The translations under genes and the position numbers were made by a program. The notes under the pieces were generated by a model that saw only the letters and a program-made list of their open reading frames with translations, did not search any database and was not told the DNA's origin. From Citreimonas salinaria (lineage in GTDB: Bacteria > Pseudomonadota > Alphaproteobacteria > Rhodobacterales > Rhodobacteraceae), in NCBI RefSeq assembly GCF_900107235.1, contig NZ_FNPF01000018.1:1-64000 (forward strand): 64,000 bases of DNA. The letters run 5' to 3'. The number at the start of each line of letters is the position of its first letter. Position 1 is the stretch's first letter. Of the stretch, positions 1-8,453 are shown one piece after another.

Positions 1-240
1 TGAGCTCACCGGGTCGATTCACTCCGTGGCGCGTCGAGAGCTCGGCTCGTGATCAAGCCTTGCCGCGAATGGCAGATAAGTCCGCCCTTCCGGCCCTCTG
101 AGCACGAGGCAGCCAACGAAAGGCGGGAATGGACCGCTCATGACGAAGAGCGTCTCGCTGCGTACGCAACGCAGATTTAAGACGCCGCGGTCACTTGGGC
201 TCGGAGCCGCCGTTCGCCGCGCGGATCAGGCGGAAGCAGC
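1..240. other. gene-poor left edge
   Basis: No reading frame here has a plausible start, ribosome site and protein-like composition. The stretch lies beyond the 3' end of the phosphodiesterase gene, which is on the minus strand. Any gene of which this is the end would lie outside the window. Confidence 0.4.
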
Positions 241-753
241 TCAGACGAGCAAGGGGTGGATGGTGGCGCGGGGGCGGCCCGCCTCTTTCCAGAGGAAGGC
301 CAGCGTGATCGGCAGGCGGAAACGGCGGGGGCCGGCGGCGCCGGGGTTCAGCCAGAGGGTGCCGCCGATTTCCTCGATGCCGGTCTTGTGGGAATGGCCC
401 GAGATCACGACGTCCCACCGCTCGGCTGCCGGATCGGCCTGCAGGGCCTTGCGGTCGTGGATCATGTGGATCCGCAGACCTCCGATGGTGAGGTTCACCG
501 TTTCGGGCAGGGCCTTCGCCCAGGCGCCGCGGTCGATGTTGCCGCGGATCGCCGTCACCGGCGCGATGCGCGCCAGGGCGTCGAGATGCTCTGGATCGCC
601 GATATCGCCCGCGTGCAGGATGTGGCCGACGCCTGCGAGAGCCTCCAGCGCCTCGGGGCGGAGCAGGCCGTGGGTGTCGGAAATGACGCCGATGCGTCCC
701 CCGGGGGAGGATTGGCCGAGTGGTTGCATGGGCGCAGGGTCCATCAATGGCAT
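241..753 (-). CDS. YfcE/MJ0936-type metallophosphoesterase
   Basis: A small cytosolic calcineurin-like phosphodiesterase of about 170 residues, the usual size for the YfcE family. Metal-binding motifs appear in order: SDTHG near residues 25-29, HAGDIGD near 47-53, RGNID near 70-74 and SGHSHKTG near 117-124. Members hydrolyse phosphodiester bonds with two bound metal ions; the natural substrate cannot be told from sequence. The ATG at 753 was chosen; a TTG at 807 would add 18 residues that do not look like this family. No good ribosome site was seen for either. The gene stands alone, next to a block of decayed genes. Confidence 0.85.
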   Translation of the reverse strand: MPLMDPAPMQPLGQSSPGGRIGVISDTHGLLRPEALEALAGVGHILHAGDIGDPEHLDALARIAPVTAIRGNIDRGAWAKALPETVNLTIGGLRIHMIHDRKALQADPAAERWDVVISGHSHKTGIEEIGGTLWLNPGAAGPRRFRLPITLAFLWKEAGRPRATIHPLLV

Positions 754-906
754 ATCGTCGTAAGCTGGTCCGGTAATCAGGGAATGGAGCGCAGCTCGCG
801 TTTTCAAACCAGGTCACCTGAGGATCGTTGATCATTCTATCCGCAAATGCGGCGCGATCGGCCATATCTCCGTCACAGCTTAGATGAGGTTCTCCACCCA
901 ACGCCT

Positions 907-1140
907 TCATGAAGCGCACGACAGTCTTGGAACGCTCTCGTTGATTAACTCGGAACTCCCGGCGCTACCGCGGATCCATTCCCGAAGCGCTACATTGGCT
1001 GTGCTCTTTTTGTTGACGGCGAGTTGGATGTTGCTGGCTTTCCAGCCGTCGCCCTTCTCTCGAAGAGCAAGGAATCCAAAGTACGGAGCTCCGGCCGGCT
1101 GACTATGGTCGCCGACATAACGGGTCTCATAGGTTGCGCA
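907..1140 (-). pseudogene. possible decayed gene fragment
   Basis: Read on the minus strand, one frame gives a stop-free, protein-like stretch of about 70 residues (it includes YVGDHSQPAGAPYFGFLALR, then a basic segment with WKASNIQLAVNKK and ALREWIRG) ending at a TGA at 907-909. It has no clear start and no recognised family. An adjacent frame just downstream also reads like protein (residues MKALGGEPHLSCDGDMADRA). This suggests a gene broken by a frameshift, but it may be chance. No function is proposed. Confidence 0.25.
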
Positions 1141-1180
1141 TACGGTGTGGTCAGGCGCGTGCGCTGGGTGGCCCGCGAGC

Positions 1181-1263
1181 GATGGCTATGGCCATGGCGA
1201 TGAGCCAGCCGCAGGCGATGGCGATGGCGATGCGGCCAGGCGCGATGGCGATGGCGATGGCTG
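1181..1263 (+). repeat. gcgatg hexanucleotide repeat tract
   Basis: Three clusters of near-perfect gatggc/gcgatg units, separated by short unique spacers, fill about 80 bases. In the frame of the broken gene that covers them they encode Met-Ala repeats. Such slippage-prone tracts change length easily. Here the unit is six bases, so length changes would keep the frame. Confidence 0.8.
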
Positions 1264-1957
1264 CCGACGGAGAATCCGTTCCATCGTTCGGCGATCAGGT
1301 GCTCTCGACATGGATTGAACTGCGCGAGATCGCGCTTCTCGACCAATCGGAGCGCGACACGCCGAGCAAGTATCCCTACGAGAACCTTCCGCTCGGGCTG
1401 CCGCCGGGCAGGGAGGAGACAAGCGCAGAAATAAGAGAGTTGCACGCTAACAGCGAACGTTGCGAAACGACCGGATGCGGCAATCCGAAGTCCGGAGGCA
1501 GATTTCAGCGAACGACCCTACGGACCTGTTGCGGCCCTTAGGAATCGAAGAATACGCGAGCGAGTTTCCGGCGACGATCGGTCTGGTTCGTACCGTTCTG
1601 CAAATCACCGAGCGCATCGGTTACGTTGTCAAGGCACGCTTCGCGCGGCCACGTCCCAATGCGCTGGATCCGACGTTGCGGCCGTTTCTGCCGAACCCGC
1701 CTCATTCGGCTTATCGCAGCAACCACGCGTTCCAGTGCTTTTCCGTCGCTCACGCATTTAACCGTTGCATACCGGAGGTTCCGGGCGCGATCGAACTGTT
1801 CCACGTGGCGCAGCGGACCGGAGAAAACCGAGAATATGCCGGGTTGCATTATGCATCAGATACAGCCGCCGGCGAAGCCTTGGCGCGGGTGTTTTCGCCG
1901 TACCTGTTCCAGGCCTGCCGCTACAAGATGGCTGCCGCACAGCGCGAATTGTATTGA
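1182..1957 (+). pseudogene. frameshifted PAP2 / haloperoxidase-like gene
   Basis: Two overlapping frames together make one protein. The first runs from the Met-Ala repeat through STWIELREIALLDQSERDTP and KYPYENLPLGLPPG to about position 1463. The second, shifted, runs from there (RNDRMRQSEV) to the TGA at 1955-1957. The second part carries a PAP2/vanadium-haloperoxidase signature: K and RPRP in KARFARPRP, a phosphate-site stretch YRSNHAF where PSGH is usual, and YAGLHYASDTAAGEALA with the His and Asp of the last motif. This fold catalyses phosphate ester hydrolysis or vanadate-dependent halide oxidation. The frame break at about 1463-1468 and the altered PSGH motif suggest an inactive gene. 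A sequencing error could also explain the break. Confidence 0.6.
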
Positions 1958-1969
1958 GAGGATTAGTTG

Positions 1970-2346
1970 ATGGCCGAGGAGCACGATAATGAAAGCGCCT
2001 TGAAGGAGAGCAGGACGGGTCTGCACTATCTCGGGCACTTGGTGGCGATCCTGCGGCTGGAATTGAGCACGGACCACAATCGATCGACAACTTCATTGAC
2101 GCCGCCAAAGCTATTGGCATGGCCGGCCAGGTGACCGCGGCTGCCCCCGTGCGTTGGCCGGTCGCTGAAAGCGTCGGATTGTATGCGTTTCCAGCACCCG
2201 TGGAGGCACTGTGGAAGCAAACTGGAGCGAAGTCCTTCGTATTTCTTCGCAAATCGGTGCTTGCGCCTCCCCCCAGCATGACCTCTGACTCCATAGTCAG
2301 AGGTGGCTCACTTCTCGACGAAAAACCTTGCTCAGGTCTATTTTAA
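1970..2346 (+). pseudogene. frameshifted hypothetical gene
   Basis: It starts 12 bases after the haloperoxidase-like gene. The first frame begins at the ATG at 1970 and reads MAEEHDNESALKESRTGLHY, then LGHLVAILRLEL, before degrading and stopping at 2132-2134. From about 2023 the frame one base earlier becomes protein-like (SIDNFIDAAKAIGMAG, then VTAAAPVRWPVAESVGLYAF) and stays open to the TAA at 2344-2346. I read this as one short gene broken by an indel near 2020-2026. The family is not recognised. Its position suggests it once formed a unit with the preceding gene. Confidence 0.4.
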
Positions 2347-2410
2347 AATCAACAGGATGCCCGTCTTTCTCAAGGATAACCGTCGGCCGAAGGTCGAAAA
2401 ACGGACACTT

Positions 2411-3220
2411 CTACAAGCTTCCGACAACCGCACGCACCGCTTCGGTGGCCGAGGGCGCGATCTTTTCGACGAAGGCATCGGGCGTCCATTCAGACAGCGA
2501 CCCCGCGACGTGCAGTGCGCCAAGCGGCACGCCCTTCTGCGCGAGCGCGACTCCGATGGCCACCTCTCCCTGAACGAACTCGTCGACGACGACCGCGTAC
2601 CCGTCCTCGCGGGCCCGCGCGATGCGTGCCATGATCTCGTCCACGTTCATCTCCGTCTTCGACGTGTATGGATGAAGCGGTGTGCGTTCGACGATGGCGC
2701 GGGCCTCGTCTTCGGAAAGAACCGCAAGGGCGGCTCGGCCGCCTGCGGTGCAATACGTGGGGACACTGTGCCCGACGAGCGTGGCGTAGAATGTCTCGCG
2801 CTTGCTTTGCATCCGAAGCGCGTACACGAGGCGCGTCTCGTCGTAGAAGCTGAGATCGACCCGCTCGCGAACCGTCTTGCGAAGTTCGAGCAGGACGGGC
2901 GTCGCTTTCTGGACCATCGGGTCGAGCCGCAGCAGGTCGAGCGTCGTGTCCAGTATGCGGATCCCCGGAAGATAGCCACGCCCGTCCGGGCCGCGCCGCA
3001 GGTGGCCGAGCTTGAGCAGCGTGTGGACCAGTCTCTGTGCAGCCGAACGGTCGATGTTCGCCCGCGCTGCGATCTCAGAGAGGCTGAGCGGGCCGCTCGC
3101 CTGATGAAAGGCGCCGAGGACGTGCATCGCGCGTCCGGCGGCCCGGACGAACAGTGCGTCCGCGGCGTCCGCCTCGATTTCGTTCGCGGTACTGGGCTGC
3201 GCGCGCAGAATGCTCGACAA
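2411..3220 (-). CDS. IclR-family transcriptional regulator
   Basis: A 269-residue regulator with an N-terminal winged helix (GAFHQASGPLSLSEIAARAN, then DRSAAQRLVHTLLKLGHL) followed by the IclR effector domain (YCTAGGRAALAVL and GYAVVVDEFVQGEVAIG). The TTG at 3220 is chosen because AGGAG lies eight bases upstream; a GTG at 3226 is too close to it. It faces the M81/ABC operon across a gap of about 130 bases holding a perfect inverted repeat, so it is the likely local regulator, sensing a substrate or product of that operon. Longer open frames running upstream of 3220 are antisense to the peptidase gene and were not used. Confidence 0.88.
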   Translation of the reverse strand: MSSILRAQPSTANEIEADAADALFVRAAGRAMHVLGAFHQASGPLSLSEIAARANIDRSAAQRLVHTLLKLGHLRRGPDGRGYLPGIRILDTTLDLLRLDPMVQKATPVLLELRKTVRERVDLSFYDETRLVYALRMQSKRETFYATLVGHSVPTYCTAGGRAALAVLSEDEARAIVERTPLHPYTSKTEMNVDEIMARIARAREDGYAVVVDEFVQGEVAIGVALAQKGVPLGALHVAGSLSEWTPDAFVEKIAPSATEAVRAVVGSL

Positions 3221-3280
3221 GACCACCTCTCCTCTTGACCCGGACAATTTGCGCGACTTACGCTCATAAAGCAATACACA

Positions 3281-3299
3281 TGTATCGCCTAGCGATACA
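3281..3299. promoter_or_regulatory. candidate IclR operator
   Basis: A perfect inverted repeat, TGTATCGC - CTA - GCGATACA, lies in the gap between the divergent IclR gene and the M81 peptidase operon. Its size and place suit an IclR-family dimer site. That the neighbouring IclR protein binds it is inference. Confidence 0.55.
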
Positions 3300-3347
3300 G
3301 CATCTATGCTGCGGGCTGCGGCATGGACGAACAGGATCGGGAGCGCC

Positions 3348-4937
3348 ATGCGGGTCGCACTTGCCGGCTTCTTGCACGAAACGAACACCTTCGCGCCGAT
3401 CTCGGCGGATTTCGCCGCATTCGAGGTTGGCGGCGGGTACATTCCGCTCAGCCGCGGAATTGACATCGCTTGCAACGCAGAGGGCGTGAACCTGGGAATT
3501 GCGGGCGCGCTATCGGTCGCCCGGCGGCTGGACTGGGACACCGTTCCGATCTTGTGGGCAGGGGCGATTCCTTCGGCGCGGGTGACGGAGGAGGCGTTCG
3601 AGCGCATCGCGGACGAGATCCTGGCCGGCTTGCGCAGCGCCGGCAATCTGGACGGCGTCTTTCTCGATCTGCACGGCGCGATGGTGGCCGAGCACGTCGA
3701 GGACGGCGAGGGAGAAATGGCACGGCGAGTCCGAGCCGTCGTCGGGCCCGACGTGCCGATCGTCGCGGCGCTGGACCTGCACGGCAACATCTCGGAGGAG
3801 TTTGCGCGGGTCGTCGACGGGATGGTCGGTTTCCGCACCTATCCGCACGTGGACATGGCCGGTACCGGCGCGCGTGCGGCGGACCTGCTCCACCGCATCA
3901 TGACCGAAGGCACGCGCCCCGCCTGCGCGTTCCGGCGGATGGATTACCTGGTGCCGATCCCGTTCCAGACGACCGACACGGCGCCAGCGGATGCACTCTA
4001 TGCCCAGCTTGCCGCGCTCGAGGCCGAGGGCATGGGCGTGCGCGCGGCCTCGCTTTTCATGGGCTTTCCGGCAGCCGACATTCCCGATTGCGGGCCGGTG
4101 GCTGTCGTCTACGCCGACACGGAAGCGGCGGCCGACGCGGCCGCGGACAAGGTCGCATCGGCTTACGCGGCTGCGGAAAACGGGTTCTCGGGGCAGTCGT
4201 GGAAGGCCGACCTCGCGGTGAGTCAGGCGCTGTCCATCGCCGCACGCAAGGGCGGACCAGTCGTCATCGCCGACACGCAGGACAACCCCGGCGCGGGCGG
4301 CGTTTCCGCCACGACCGGAATGCTGCGCGCGCTGGTCGCGGCGGATGCGAAGGGGGCGGCGATCGGCCTGATCGTCGACCCGGCGACGGCGAAGGCCGCG
4401 CACGAAGCCGGTCTTGGTGCCCGGACACGGTTCCGCATTGGCGGCCAGCACGGAATTCCGGGTGATGCGCCCTTCGAGGTGGAGGCCGTCGTCGAGACCC
4501 TGTCGGACGGCAGCCTGCGCGCCACCGGGCCCTATTACGGCGGCACGGGGCTGGATCTCGGCCCCTCGGCCTGCCTGCGCATCGGCGGCGTGCGCATCGT
4601 CGTCACCAGCCGCATCGCGCAGATGGCCGACCGCGAGATGTTCCGCTTCGTCGGTATCGCGCCCGAGGAACAGGCGATCCTCGTCGTGAAAAGCTCGACC
4701 CATTTCCGTGCCGATTTCGCGCCGATCGCCAGCGACATCCTCGTGGCCGTAGCGCCCGGGCCGATGCCACTGGATCCTGCCGATCTGCCTTTCACCCGGC
4801 TAAGGCCGGGTCTTCGCCTTTCTCCGAACGGCGCGTCCTTCGGAGATGCGCGTGCGGCTGTCGCACGCCCCGACACCGGCGATGCCGCCGGCGTCCAATA
4901 CAGCCAAGACGTCATCCAACAGGGGAGACACCCATGA
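3348..4937 (+). CDS. M81 family metallopeptidase (MlrC-like)
   Basis: A 529-residue protein of the M81/MlrC family (DUF1485 N-terminal plus MlrC C-terminal region). The N-terminal motif GFLHETNTF (residues 7-15), LDLHGAMV, ALDLHGNIS and FRTYPHVDMAGTG are typical metal-site and family segments. MlrC itself cleaves linearised microcystin, but most members sit in ABC-importer operons and act on other small amides or peptides. The ATG at 3348 follows a GGGAG ribosome site; an in-frame start at 3306 would add 14 residues without support. Its stop overlaps the next start (ATGA at 4934-4937), which indicates translational coupling with the binding protein. Confidence 0.88.
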   Translation: MRVALAGFLHETNTFAPISADFAAFEVGGGYIPLSRGIDIACNAEGVNLGIAGALSVARRLDWDTVPILWAGAIPSARVTEEAFERIADEILAGLRSAGNLDGVFLDLHGAMVAEHVEDGEGEMARRVRAVVGPDVPIVAALDLHGNISEEFARVVDGMVGFRTYPHVDMAGTGARAADLLHRIMTEGTRPACAFRRMDYLVPIPFQTTDTAPADALYAQLAALEAEGMGVRAASLFMGFPAADIPDCGPVAVVYADTEAAADAAADKVASAYAAAENGFSGQSWKADLAVSQALSIAARKGGPVVIADTQDNPGAGGVSATTGMLRALVAADAKGAAIGLIVDPATAKAAHEAGLGARTRFRIGGQHGIPGDAPFEVEAVVETLSDGSLRATGPYYGGTGLDLGPSACLRIGGVRIVVTSRIAQMADREMFRFVGIAPEEQAILVVKSSTHFRADFAPIASDILVAVAPGPMPLDPADLPFTRLRPGLRLSPNGASFGDARAAVARPDTGDAAGVQYSQDVIQQGRHP

Positions 4938-6544
4938 AGAACCTGAGATCCAACCTGCCCGGATCCCGCACCCTGGCCGCCGCGCTTATGGCAAGCGGCG
5001 CACTGCTGGCGCCGGCCGCGGCCACCGCGCAGGAAGACGAGACGACGATCACCGCCGTGATGCATTCGGGCCTGCGTGTGCTCGACCCGGTCATCACCAC
5101 CGCCCACATCACCCGCAACCACGGCTACATGATCTACGACGTGCTGACGGCCGCGGACGAGAACTTCGAGCCGCAGCCGCAGATGGCCGACTGGGAAGTG
5201 TCCGAGGACGAGCTGACCTACACCTTCACCCTGCGCGACGGGCTGATGTTCCACGACGGAGCGCCCGTGACGGGTGCCGACGTGGTCGCGTCGCTTGAAC
5301 GCTGGGGCGAGCGCGACTCGGGCGGGCAGATGATCTTCGACGTCACCGAAAGCCTCGAGGCGCCGGACGACAAGACCATCGTCTGGACCCTTTCCGAGCC
5401 GTTCGGCCCGCTGATGGACGTCATCTCCAAGCAGTCCGCGGTGCCGCCCTTCATCATGCCGGTGCGCGTGGCCGAGACCTCGGCGGACGAGACGATCACC
5501 GAATACGTCGGATCGGGCCCGTTCGTCTTCAACGAAGAGGAATACGAGCCGGGCGTTTCGGTCACTTACGAGAAGTTCGACGACTACGTTCCGCGCGAGG
5601 AAGAGGCGTCGTGGATGGCCGGCGGCAAGAACGTGAACGTGGACCGCGTCGTCTGGACCACGATGCCGGACAACCTGACGGCGATCAACGCGCTGGCGGC
5701 AGGCGAGATCGACTATATCGAGCAACTGCAGATCGACCTGATGCCGATCCTGGAAAGCGCCCCAGACGTGGTCGTCGAGACCCGCGACCCACTGGGCTAC
5801 GTCACCATCGGCCGGCCGAACTTCCTGCATCCTCCGTTCGACAACAAGCTCGTGCGGCAGGCAGCACTTGCGGCGCTGGGCCAGGAAGAGATGCTGGCCA
5901 CGATGCAGGGTGACCCGGAGTACTACAACGTCTGCGGCGCGATTTTCGGCTGCTCGACGCCGCTAGGCGACGAAAGCGGGTCGGACATCGTCACCGAGGG
6001 CCCGAACCCGGAGCGGTCCAAGGAGCTGCTGGAGGAAGCCGGCTATGACGGTACGCCAATCGTCGTGATGGCGCCGACCGACGTGGTCAGCCTGGTGAAC
6101 CAGCCGGTGGTCGCAGCCCAGGCGCTGCGCGAGGGCGGCTTCGAGGTCGACCTGCAATCGATGGACTGGCAGTCGGTCGTGCAGCGGCGCGCCCAGCAGG
6201 CGCCGATCGGCGAGGGCGGCTGGAACATGTTCTTCACCAACTGGATGGTGCCCGAGATCTCGGACCCGCTCATCAACGTGATGGTCAACGGCCGTGGCGA
6301 CGATGCGTGGTTCGGTTGGCCGACCGATCCGGAGATCGAGGAAATGCGCGCGGAATTCGTCGCGGCGAAGACTCCCGAAGAGCAGAAGGAGATCGCCGTC
6401 CGGATGCAGGAGCACGTCATGGACAACGTAAACTACATCATGATGGGCGAATACGTGATCCCGCAGGCGCGGCGCGACAACATCCAGAACATGATCCAGT
6501 CGCCGGTGCCGGTGTTCTGGAACGTGACCAAGGAAGCCGAGTGA
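4934..6544 (+). CDS. ABC transporter substrate-binding protein, family 5
   Basis: A 536-residue periplasmic solute-binding protein of the DppA/OppA type (SBP_bac_5). A signal peptide covers roughly residues 1-33, ending ...AAATAQ-EDE. Family segments include RDGLMFHDGAPVTGADVVAS, then WTLSEPFGPL and YVGSGPFVFN. It captures dipeptides or similar ligands and delivers them to the permeases encoded downstream. It follows the M81 gene with a 4-base overlap and is separated from the first permease by about 80 bases holding a GC hairpin. The ligand is unknown; the peptidase neighbours point to a peptide or acylated amino acid. Confidence 0.93.
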   Translation: MKNLRSNLPGSRTLAAALMASGALLAPAAATAQEDETTITAVMHSGLRVLDPVITTAHITRNHGYMIYDVLTAADENFEPQPQMADWEVSEDELTYTFTLRDGLMFHDGAPVTGADVVASLERWGERDSGGQMIFDVTESLEAPDDKTIVWTLSEPFGPLMDVISKQSAVPPFIMPVRVAETSADETITEYVGSGPFVFNEEEYEPGVSVTYEKFDDYVPREEEASWMAGGKNVNVDRVVWTTMPDNLTAINALAAGEIDYIEQLQIDLMPILESAPDVVVETRDPLGYVTIGRPNFLHPPFDNKLVRQAALAALGQEEMLATMQGDPEYYNVCGAIFGCSTPLGDESGSDIVTEGPNPERSKELLEEAGYDGTPIVVMAPTDVVSLVNQPVVAAQALREGGFEVDLQSMDWQSVVQRRAQQAPIGEGGWNMFFTNWMVPEISDPLINVMVNGRGDDAWFGWPTDPEIEEMRAEFVAAKTPEEQKEIAVRMQEHVMDNVNYIMMGEYVIPQARRDNIQNMIQSPVPVFWNVTKEAE

Positions 6545-6558
6545 TTCTTCACCTGGCA

Positions 6559-6584
6559 CGGGGGCGCGCGCAGGTGCGCCCCCG
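6559..6584 (+). terminator. hairpin between binding protein and permease genes
   Basis: The arms CGGGGGCGC and GCGCCCCCG, with an 8-base loop, form a strong stem just after the binding-protein stop codon. No T-run follows. In importer operons such stems often protect the upstream mRNA or attenuate transcription so that more binding protein than permease is made. That role is inferred here. Confidence 0.55.
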
Positions 6585-6623
6585 GATCCCCGCGACCCGG
6601 TTCCACGCCACGGAGGCCCGCGC

Positions 6624-7565
6624 GTGTTCGTCTACATCCTGAAGCGTCTGCTCGCCACGATACCGGTGCTGCTGATCGTCGCGATCTTCGTCTTTCTGCT
6701 GCTGCGGCTGACGCCCGGCGACCCCGCCGCGATTCTGGCCGGCGACGCCGCCACGCCCGCGCAGCTCGAGCGCATCCGCGACAGGCTGGGCCTGAACGAC
6801 CCGTTGCACATCCAGTTCGTGACCTGGTTCGGACAGATGCTGAAGGGCGATCTCGGCACGTCGCTGATCTCGAACACCGATGTCCTGGACATGGTCCGCG
6901 ACCGCCTCGGGCCGACGATCAACATCGCCGTCATGACCATCATCATCTCGGTCGCCCTGGCCGTGCCGATGGGCGTGATCGCCGCGTGGCGGCACCGCAC
7001 GTGGATCGACTTCGCAGTCATGTCGTTCTCGGTGCTGGGCTTTTCCGTCCCGGTCTTCGTGATCGGCTACATCCTGATCCAGGTCTTCGCGATCGAGCTG
7101 CGCTGGGTGCCGGTACAGGGCTACGCGTCTCCGTCCGACGGGATCGGCGCCTTCTTCAGCCGCGCGATCCTGCCGTCCCTGACGCTGGCCACGATCTACG
7201 TCGCGCTGATCGCGCGCATGACCCGCGCCTCGATGCTTGAGGTGCTGGGCGAGGACTACGTGCGCACCGCCCGCGCCAAGGGCGTGCGCGAGAACGTCGT
7301 TCTGTTCCGCCATGCGCTGCGCAACGCGGCCGTGCCCATCCTGACGATCATCGGCACGGGCTTCGCGCTTCTGATCTCGGGCGTGGTGGTGACGGAGTCG
7401 GTGTTCAACATCCCCGGCATCGGGCGCTTGACCGTCGACGCGATCCTGGCGCGCGACTACCCGGTGATCCAGGCGATGATCCTGCTGACCGCGGGCATCT
7501 ACGTGATGGTCAACCTGATCGTCGACGTCTCGTATTCCTTCTTCGACCCGAGGATCCGCTACTGA
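6624..7565 (+). CDS. ABC transporter permease, DppB/OppB type
   Basis: A 313-residue inner-membrane permease. It shows the DppB N-terminal pattern (YILKRLLATIPVLLIVAIFV, LRLTPGDPA), about six hydrophobic segments, and the EAA-like loop EDYVRTARAKGVRENVVLFR that contacts the ATPase. It forms the transport channel with the following DppC-type protein. The start is the GTG at 6624. Its TGA overlaps the next ATG by one base. Confidence 0.93.
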   Translation: MFVYILKRLLATIPVLLIVAIFVFLLLRLTPGDPAAILAGDAATPAQLERIRDRLGLNDPLHIQFVTWFGQMLKGDLGTSLISNTDVLDMVRDRLGPTINIAVMTIIISVALAVPMGVIAAWRHRTWIDFAVMSFSVLGFSVPVFVIGYILIQVFAIELRWVPVQGYASPSDGIGAFFSRAILPSLTLATIYVALIARMTRASMLEVLGEDYVRTARAKGVRENVVLFRHALRNAAVPILTIIGTGFALLISGVVVTESVFNIPGIGRLTVDAILARDYPVIQAMILLTAGIYVMVNLIVDVSYSFFDPRIRY

Positions 7566-8452
7566 TGACAGAGATCCCGAACTCCCGTCACAGCGCCTTT
7601 CAGGTGCTGACCGGATGGCTCTCGTTGCCGGCAAGCGCGCGGCTGGGCGTCGGGCCCGCCATCGCGGCGCTGGTGCTGGTGATCATCGTGCTGGCGTCGG
7701 TCTTCGCGCCGCTCTACGTCCCATACGACCCGCTGGCGATGAACGCGATGTCGCGTCTTCGCCCGCCGTCCGATGAATTCCTTCTGGGCACCGATCCCTA
7801 TGGGCGCGACATCTTCAGCCGGGTGATGATCGGCGGGCGCGTGTCGCTTCTGATCGGCGTCGGCGCGGCAGTCGTCAGCGTCGCGGTCGGCCTGATTATC
7901 GGGCTTGTCGCGGGCTTCTTCCGGGCCGCGGACGGGATCATCATGCGGATCATGGACAGCCTGATGGCGATCCCCGCGATCCTGCTCGCGATCGCGCTGG
8001 TGGCGCTCAACGGGCCGTCGCTGGGATCGGTCATCATCGCGATCACGGTCCCCGAAGTGCCGCGCGTGGTGCGGCTGGTGCGGTCGGTGGTGCTGTCCGC
8101 GCGCGAAGAGCCGTATGTCGAGGCCGCGATCGCGCTGGGCTCTTCGATGCCGAAGATCCTGATCCAGCACCTGATGCCGAACACCTTCGCACCGCTGATC
8201 GTGCAGGGCACCTATATCTGCGCCTCGGCCATCCTGATCGAGGCGATCCTGTCCTTCCTGGGCGCCGGCGTCTCGACCGAGATACCGACCTGGGGGAACA
8301 TCATGGCCGAGGGGCGCAGCTACTTCCAGATCAAGCCGGGGCTGATCTTCTGGCCGGGGCTGCTGCTGTCGCTGTGCATCCTGTGCATCAACCTTCTGGG
8401 CGACACGGCGCGCGATCTTCTCGATCCGCGCATGAAGAAGCGGGAGGGCTGA
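7565..8452 (+). CDS. ABC transporter permease, DppC/OppC type
   Basis: A 295-residue partner permease. It has an N-terminal hydrophobic segment, the conserved LLGTDPYGRDIFSRVMIGGR region found in DppC/OppC proteins, several membrane spans, and the coupling loop EPYVEAAIALGSSMPKILIQ. It ends with the usual C-terminal LLGDTARDLLDPRMKK. It is coupled to the preceding permease by a one-base overlap and is followed after one base by the ATPase gene, so all importer parts are co-transcribed. Confidence 0.93.
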   Translation: MTEIPNSRHSAFQVLTGWLSLPASARLGVGPAIAALVLVIIVLASVFAPLYVPYDPLAMNAMSRLRPPSDEFLLGTDPYGRDIFSRVMIGGRVSLLIGVGAAVVSVAVGLIIGLVAGFFRAADGIIMRIMDSLMAIPAILLAIALVALNGPSLGSVIIAITVPEVPRVVRLVRSVVLSAREEPYVEAAIALGSSMPKILIQHLMPNTFAPLIVQGTYICASAILIEAILSFLGAGVSTEIPTWGNIMAEGRSYFQIKPGLIFWPGLLLSLCILCINLLGDTARDLLDPRMKKREG

Positions 8453-8453
8453 C

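Noticed and set aside
1-240. Possible dispersed intergenic repeat at the left edge
   Set aside because: It vaguely recalls intergenic sequences of related genomes, but no internal repeat or second copy in the window supports this.
191-919. A 242-codon minus-strand frame overlapping the phosphodiesterase
   Set aside because: Its middle is Arg/Pro/His-rich shadow of the phosphodiesterase gene; only its first 40 codons look protein-like and are covered by the decayed-fragment note.
1181-1263. The gcgatg tract as a CRISPR array
   Set aside because: Units are 6 bases without unique spacers of regular length; it is a simple coding repeat.
2411-3838. A 475-codon frame ending with the IclR protein
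   Set aside because: The extension above 3220 is antisense to the M81 peptidase and low in complexity; the regulator domain begins after the TTG at 3220.
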